Shown here piece by piece: positions 24,687-28,839 of a stretch of 28,839 bases of DNA. The notes under the pieces are model-generated. The model worked only from the letters and a program-made list of their open reading frames with translations. It was not told the origin of the DNA and did not search any database. The DNA comes from JACNLN01 sp964626495 (GTDB lineage Bacteria; Fidelibacterota; Marinisomatia; Marinisomatales; CAZVFT01). The position numbers were made by a program, and so were the translations under genes. The DNA is taken from NCBI GenBank assembly GCA_964626495.1, contig CAZVFT010000020.1, positions 1 to 28,839 on the forward strand, in the 5' to 3' direction. Positions within the stretch are counted from its first letter, which is position 1, and every line of letters begins with the position of its first letter.

Positions 24687-25043
24687 TCACTGTTGATCAC
24701 AATCATGACTATTACAGGCAATTCCAGAATCGGTGATTTCTCCGTTTATCCACGAATGCAGAACATCAGAAATATTTCCAGAACATCCGCGAATAACAGA
24801 AATTCCAAAAGCATTTAAGTTGTATATTGCACCATCCCCTATATTACCAGCCAGCATCATATGAACACCTAAATTGGCAAGGAGAGGAATGACATTAGAT
24901 CTACACCCACATCCAACAGGTGAAGCTAATTTTTCCCGTGAAATCACTTTTTTATCTTCATCTACCTCAAATATTGTAAAGTAATCGCAATGACCAAAAT
25001 GATCATCTATATAATCATCTTTTGTTGGAATAGCTATTTTCAT
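24687..25043 (-). CDS. NifX/NafY-type dinitrogenase iron-molybdenum cofactor domain protein
   Basis: 118 residues from ATG 25043 (GAGGG upstream). It shows the standard opening MKIAIPTKDDYIDDHFGHCDYFTIFEVDED, where HFGHC is the family mark, then NVIPLLANLGVHMMLAGNIGDGAIYNLNAFGISVIRGCSGNI. The C-terminus is Cys/His-containing (CNSHDCDQQ). Stand-alone members outside nitrogenase clusters bind metal-sulfur clusters such as those of the orange protein group; function here is not known. Its ATG overlaps the TGA of the DUF134 gene (ATGA), so the two are coupled. An in-frame extension to 25145 is possible but lies within the upstream gene and lacks the family start. Confidence 0.9.
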   Translation of the reverse strand: MKIAIPTKDDYIDDHFGHCDYFTIFEVDEDKKVISREKLASPVGCGCRSNVIPLLANLGVHMMLAGNIGDGAIYNLNAFGISVIRGCSGNISDVLHSWINGEITDSGIACNSHDCDQQ

Positions 25044-25531
25044 TTTTCTTCCCTCTTTTGTTTCTTTTTTTGTAAAAGATCGTGATGATACGAACCTTCT
25101 CTCATCATTCTGCTCCCACACTTTGGACATTTTTCCTCCTGACATGGAACTCCCCGCCGGTGTGGTACCCTTTCTTCACACTTGGGACAGATGCAAAAAC
25201 CACCTGGCCCCATTCGTAGTGATTCCTTTATTGGCATGATTTCACCTCCTTCGATTAAAATTGCTTTTCCATTAACCAGGGCTTCCGCCACTTTTTTGTG
25301 AGCAGAAGCAATAATTCTTCCAAAAGTCTGTCGGGAAACATTCATCTTCTTCGCTGCCTGTTCCTGATATAGCCCTTCAAAATCAGCTAAGCGAAGAGCT
25401 TCCAATTCATCCATCGTCAGGTTTACCTGTTCCAATATCCTTGCTGGTATCCCTAACGGTTTGAAGAGAGATACATCAGGAAACTGCTGAATCCAGCGAC
25501 AATGTTTAGGTCTTCCTGCTCTTCTTCTCAT
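25040..25531 (-). CDS. DUF134 / UPF0251 predicted DNA-binding protein
   Basis: 163 residues. MRRRAGRPKHCRWI and FKPLGIPARILEQVNLTMDELEALRLADFEGLYQEQAAKKMNVSRQTFGRIIASAHKKVAEAL is the family's conserved core, with a sigma-70 region-4-like HTH at about 55-85. The C-terminal part adds a CPKCEERVPHRRGVPCQEEKCPKCG zinc ribbon. ATG 25531 is preferred over ATG 25543 because GGTGAG is at usable distance and the family starts near the RRR-GRPK segment. DUF134 and NifX-like genes are commonly adjacent; this protein probably regulates the pair or neighbouring genes. Confidence 0.92.
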   Translation of the reverse strand: MRRRAGRPKHCRWIQQFPDVSLFKPLGIPARILEQVNLTMDELEALRLADFEGLYQEQAAKKMNVSRQTFGRIIASAHKKVAEALVNGKAILIEGGEIMPIKESLRMGPGGFCICPKCEERVPHRRGVPCQEEKCPKCGSRMMREGSYHHDLLQKKKQKREEK

Positions 25532-25549
25532 AATCTCACCCATATATTA

Positions 25550-25559
25550 AGCATATGCT
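25550..25559. promoter_or_regulatory. Palindrome AGCATATGCT upstream of the DUF134 gene
   Basis: Perfect 10-bp palindrome 19 bp before ATG 25531, between divergent genes. A candidate autoregulatory operator for the DUF134 protein. Confidence 0.35.
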
Positions 25560-25657
25560 CATAATTGTCCAAGAAGAATGTTTACTTACGAACTTTGCAA
25601 TCACTAAAAAACGTGCGTAAAATTAGCTAACAATTTTTAAGGATTAATTAAAGCATT

Positions 25658-26857
25658 ATGTCTATCATTATCTGGGTAGGATTTTTTCTTTCGTTCGCTT
25701 TTCTTCTGGTAATTGCCAGAAAGAACCTTCCTCTGGCGCTTATTGTAGCAAGTATAATTTTGGGAGGTTTCTCCCTGAAACTTCAAGTTCTGGCGAACAC
25801 TATTCTCCGGACTTTGTTTGATCCATCTATTTTATTACTTGCTCTGGCGGTTGGCATTATTCCCATCATTGGTGGTATATTGGAAATAAAAGGACAGATG
25901 GATCATCTTGTGGACAATCTTCGAATTGGTCGCAAACCGATCCTCGCCTTCACGCCAGCACTCCTGGGAATGTTACCTATGCCCGGTGGAGCTCTTCTAT
26001 CAGCACCTCCGGTAAATAAAGTTGCAAAAGGGGTTGATCCAGCAAAAAAAGTGGTAATCAATTTGTGGTTTAGACATATCTTGTTTTTGATTTATCCCCT
26101 TGCTCCCGCCCTGATTGCGTCAGCTAAAATGGCGAATCTGGAAGTATATCGAGTAATTCCCTATCTCTTACCACCTTTCGTCTTTATGATCATCACCGGC
26201 TACCTGTTCTTTCTTAAAAAAATTGATAATAAAACGGTAAACACTACGAAAACATCGCTCCGTAAATTCTCCATCCCTGTTTCCATCATTCTTCTTGCAC
26301 CACTGATGGATTTTATCCTGAAAAAATTGAATGTTTTCAGGATTACTGAAATATCTCTTGTTATTGCAGTTCTCGCCAGTTTGTTAGTTGCCATTTTTAT
26401 CACCCGAACAACGGTAATAGACTTCAAATCTGTCTGGAAGAAAATGAGACCGCTGAGATTCAGTTTGATCATTATCGGAATGTTTTTATTTCTGAATGTT
26501 TTTAAGACGTCCCCTATTCCCGATGAGATTTCCGCTCTGTCTCTACCGCCTTCTGTGCTTTGTATTATTGTCGGATTGATTCTTGGAATTGTTACAGGAA
26601 GAATTCATGTCCCAGCTTCAATCGTAATTCCAATCTACCTCGCTGATTCTCCGGATGGCAGTATGTCAGCACCCGTTTTTGCCATTGCATATTTCAGCAT
26701 CTTTCTTGGCTACCTGTTATCACCCGTACATCCCTGTCTGGTGATGACACTCGAATATTTCAAAGTTCAACTCAAAAACTTTTTTCAAACTATCCTGCCA
26801 GCATCAATTCTCACAATAGTCTTTATCCTTCTGTTAAGCCTGCTCTATTTCAACTAA
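25658..26857 (+). CDS. DUF401 family membrane permease
   Basis: 399 residues, very hydrophobic, about ten or more membrane segments. The DUF401 pattern is clear: LPLALIVASIILGGFSL, LALAVGIIPIIGGILEIKGQMDHLVDNLRIGRK, TPALLGMLPMPGGALLSAPPVN (the Pro-rich PMPGGALLSAPP re-entrant motif near residue 110), NLWFRHILFLIYPLAP and, in the second half, GRIHVPASIVIPIYLAD and GYLLSPVHPCLVMTLEYF. Related to gluconate/ion-transporter-type permeases; the substrate is unknown. It diverges from the DUF134/NifX pair across 126 bp and is followed by a double-hairpin terminator. A weak ribosome site (AGGA, 14 bases upstream) precedes ATG 25658. Confidence 0.88.
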   Translation: MSIIIWVGFFLSFAFLLVIARKNLPLALIVASIILGGFSLKLQVLANTILRTLFDPSILLLALAVGIIPIIGGILEIKGQMDHLVDNLRIGRKPILAFTPALLGMLPMPGGALLSAPPVNKVAKGVDPAKKVVINLWFRHILFLIYPLAPALIASAKMANLEVYRVIPYLLPPFVFMIITGYLFFLKKIDNKTVNTTKTSLRKFSIPVSIILLAPLMDFILKKLNVFRITEISLVIAVLASLLVAIFITRTTVIDFKSVWKKMRPLRFSLIIIGMFLFLNVFKTSPIPDEISALSLPPSVLCIIVGLILGIVTGRIHVPASIVIPIYLADSPDGSMSAPVFAIAYFSIFLGYLLSPVHPCLVMTLEYFKVQLKNFFQTILPASILTIVFILLLSLLYFN

Positions 26858-26884
26858 TAAAAAAGCTCATCAATCATTATAGTC

Positions 26885-26946
26885 CGACAGGTAACCATAC
26901 CTGTCGTTTACGACAAGCTTGTGGCTTGTCGAACATTTGTTTTTTT
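26885..26946 (+). terminator. Tandem hairpins followed by a T-run
   Basis: Hairpin 1 at 26885-26906 has CGACAGGTA paired with TACCTGTCG (nine pairs, ACCA loop). Hairpin 2 at 26911-26931 has CGACAAGC paired with GCTTGTCG (eight pairs, 5-nt loop). Then comes TTTGTTTTTTT at 26936-26946. Together they can terminate the DUF401 transcript, though the pair of similar hairpins also looks like a small repeat element. Confidence 0.7.
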
Positions 26947-27419
26947 AAAACAAGTTTATGTTGGTAAGGTCGTGCCCAGTAATCACCCTCACCTTTTTCT
27001 GAAGCAACTAACTTATGGAAGAACATACTCACCAGATCTTCTGCACCTCTTGATGCTTGTCCGGCTACCGACGGAATCAGCGACAGCTATGAATGGTGGG
27101 TGATTTGTTTTGATCGAACCCCCCTTAGTCGGGAGCCTGACTGAAAATCTATTAGCCTTAAGAAGAAAAAAGCTGAATATGTTATGAAAGAATGAATCTT
27201 CTCGTCGTTCAACTTTGAGAGACGAGTTTGTCCAATCAGGGACTCCTTTAGAGGATCGTTAACTTAAACGGGCGAGCTTAACAAGATTTTATATGCTTCT
27301 TTAAATCAAGTGTGTATTTGGTTTATACATATTTTAATCCTAATTTATTTTTATAAATACACAAATTAATAATTATTTTTTTAAACCTGTAAATAGACCT
27401 TTTCGAAGTGAACTATATT
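26947..27419. other. Gene-free stretch with short inverted repeats
   Basis: About 470 bp without a credible gene. It holds AATCACCCTCACC at 26981 and an imperfect inverted partner GGTGGGTGATT at 27095, AGTCGG/CTGACT at about 27128, and a 26-bp near-palindrome CTCGTC...GACGAG at 27201-27226. No RNA gene was recognised. Confidence 0.5.
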
Positions 27420-28839
27420 ATGGTGATAAAAAAAGTTATATTTTTGATTTTCTTAATTAGTTATCAGTTTAGTGGACTAAAGACATTATATGGTAATTAC
27501 GGAGAAATTAAATGGGAAACTGGTTATGGAAGCAGTATTGGCGGTTATGGGAATGGGATGATAATAAGTGATATTGATAACGATGGGATTGGAGAAATAC
27601 TTTTCGGTAACTTACAAGGTTTTGTCCATATTTTGGAATATTCCGAGAACGAATACATTGATAAATGGAAGAGCATAGACCTTGGACAAGGCACCCGGGG
27701 GGTAGTGGTAGCAGATATTGATCGGGACGATAGTCTTGAGATAGTTGCTATTGGGTTTGATCTTTATGAACCTGGAAATTATGATCGAGGATTTATCTAT
27801 GCGTTCAATGCGATAGATTTCAATTTGGAATGGCAAAGTCCCGATATAGGAAGTGACGTTTATGGTCTTGCAGTAGCCAATGTGGATACGGACAATGCCC
27901 TAGAAATGGTGATTACCATACCTTCACACATTCTCATTTTCGATGGGATAACCAAGGTTCAAGAGGGTGATATTCATATTCCTGGTGCCATTTTTCTATT
28001 TGGTCTAGCATTAGCCGATATAGACAATGATGGCACAACTGAAATAATTGTTACAGACGAGGGGGGTTTAGTACATGTCTTCGACGGCCTAACCCATGAA
28101 ACAGAATGGGTCAGTGGGGATCTTGGCAGTCAGATTTGGGATGTAGTAGTCGCAGATTGTGATTCCGATGGCACGAAAGAGATAATCGTGGGGGAAGCAA
28201 GTTCGATCTATATTTTTGATGGAATAACCTATCTTCAAGAGTGGTGCAGCGAGAATAAAATTCCCGGTCATCATTGGGCCCTAGCAGCTGCTGACATAGA
28301 TAATAATGATACCTGCGAGATCATTGACGGTACCGCTTCAGGTACTATTTATGTGATAAATGGAATTAATCACGAAATCGAGTGGCAAAGTGAGGATATC
28401 GGTAACGATGTTACGGGCTTGGCTGTGGGCGATTGTGATGGGGATGGTAACCAGGAGATAGTAGCGGGTACTCGCGACGGTTATATGGCCATCTTTGATG
28501 CCCTAGATCATATTCTAGAATACAAAAATGATGAACGAATTGGTAAAGTACTCAGTGTAGCGGCCAGCGATGCGGACGGGGATGGGTCAGTTGAGATAGT
28601 TACTGGCAATTATGATGGTTATATTGATGTTTTTGATGGATTAACCCATACTAAGGAATGGCGCAGCCCCGATCTTGGGCGTTGGATTTGCGGTTTAGCG
28701 GTGGGTGATTGTGATGATGACGGTACTCAGGAGATAATTGCTGGTAGCTATAATATGTCTCAACAAACAGGAGAAATGCAGATCTTTGATGGAGCGACGC
28801 ATGAATGCGAATGGGACACTAGTGGTCTTGAGGGAAATC
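27420..28839 (+). CDS. Secreted FG-GAP/VCBS repeat beta-propeller protein (partial)
   Basis: An open frame from ATG 27420 runs without a stop to the window end (473 complete codons). Residues 1-25 form a signal peptide (MVIKKVIFLIFLISYQFSG). About nine repeats of roughly 45-60 residues follow, each with an Asp-rich Ca-binding turn (DIDNDGIGEI, DIDRDDSLEI, DIDNDGTTEI, DCDSDGTKEI, DIDNNDTCEI, DCDGDGNQEI, DADGDGSVEI, DCDDDGTQEI) and a blade strand of the form G-x-(V/I)-(H/Y)-(V/I)-F-D-G, often followed by E-W. It resembles the propeller of the protein at 8555-11089 but has no thioredoxin domain in the visible part. A sorting domain may lie beyond the edge. Probably cell-surface. The ribosome site (GAAGTGA) is weak. 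Confidence 0.85.
   Translation, partial: MVIKKVIFLIFLISYQFSGLKTLYGNYGEIKWETGYGSSIGGYGNGMIISDIDNDGIGEILFGNLQGFVHILEYSENEYIDKWKSIDLGQGTRGVVVADIDRDDSLEIVAIGFDLYEPGNYDRGFIYAFNAIDFNLEWQSPDIGSDVYGLAVANVDTDNALEMVITIPSHILIFDGITKVQEGDIHIPGAIFLFGLALADIDNDGTTEIIVTDEGGLVHVFDGLTHETEWVSGDLGSQIWDVVVADCDSDGTKEIIVGEASSIYIFDGITYLQEWCSENKIPGHHWALAAADIDNNDTCEIIDGTASGTIYVINGINHEIEWQSEDIGNDVTGLAVGDCDGDGNQEIVAGTRDGYMAIFDALDHILEYKNDERIGKVLSVAASDADGDGSVEIVTGNYDGYIDVFDGLTHTKEWRSPDLGRWICGLAVGDCDDDGTQEIIAGSYNMSQQTGEMQIFDGATHECEWDTSGLEGN

Noticed and set aside
26981..27105. AATCACCCTCACC and GGTGGGTGATT as terminal inverted repeats of a small mobile element
   Set aside because: The match is imperfect, there is no target-site duplication and no second copy.
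1..28839. CRISPR array, tRNA or rRNA genes, insertion-sequence transposase, prophage genes
   Set aside because: No regularly spaced repeats, no recognisable tRNA or rRNA sequence, and no transposase, integrase or phage structural gene was seen on either strand.

Overview
The window is about 28.8 kb of AT-rich bacterial DNA. It probably comes from an anaerobe of the FCB superphylum, such as Marinimicrobia, Calditrichota or a relative. Two large secreted proteins end in the 'YPNPFN' plus FlgD-like C-terminal sorting module typical of type IX secretion cargo in those phyla. The redox genes (EtfAB with its membrane FeS partner, NuoEF-like subunits, a NifX-like protein) suit a fermentative or syntrophic life. 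The phylum is an inference; there is no rRNA gene or phylogenetic marker here. TGA is an ordinary stop in several genes of the window.

Layout. 1-164: tail of an unidentified membrane/zinc-ribbon protein. 358-4484 (+): etfB, etfA and an ETF:quinone oxidoreductase-type membrane FeS protein (EMO/DUF224), the last preceded by a duplicated leader. 4698-5600 (+): a cation diffusion facilitator. 5625-8167 (-): carbon-starvation permease CstA followed by a DUF89 phosphatase-like protein. 8555-13660 (+): surface/secreted proteins, namely a thioredoxin-like/FG-GAP protein with an in-frame TGA, a beta-helix protein, and a remnant of a third sorting domain, with GC-rich repeat insertions between and within them. 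13759-14799 (-): a heavy-metal exporter-like membrane protein. 15169-20581 (-): an operon of a Cys-rich small protein, NuoE-like, NuoF-like and HoxU/NuoG-N-like subunits and a divergent glutamate-synthase-type FMN protein. 20873-24492 (-): a sigma-54 activator, its histidine kinase and a possible sensor protein. 24687-25531 (-): a NifX-like protein and a DUF134 regulator. 25658-26857 (+): a DUF401 permease. 26858-27419: gene-free, with tandem hairpins. 27420-end (+): a secreted FG-GAP propeller protein running off the window.

Two results stand out. First, the gene at 8555-11089 is split by one TGA exactly where the first Cys of a thioredoxin-like CxxC should be (Trp-TGA-Pro-Tyr-Cys). A hairpin with a GGUCU apical loop sits 19 nt downstream of the TGA, nearly the geometry of the E. 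coli fdhF SECIS. This is probably a selenoprotein of the Omp28-like/T9SS-cargo class, which conventional gene calling would truncate. Second, the 15-20 kb operon looks like the electron-input half of a HydABC/NuoEFG-type flavin complex whose catalytic partner is a GltB-like FMN protein lacking both the glutaminase domain and the [3Fe-4S] cysteines. A near-consensus sigma-54 promoter precedes it, and a sigma-54 activator/kinase pair lies immediately upstream. It is a candidate for an undescribed NAD(P)H-linked, possibly bifurcating, enzyme under dedicated control.
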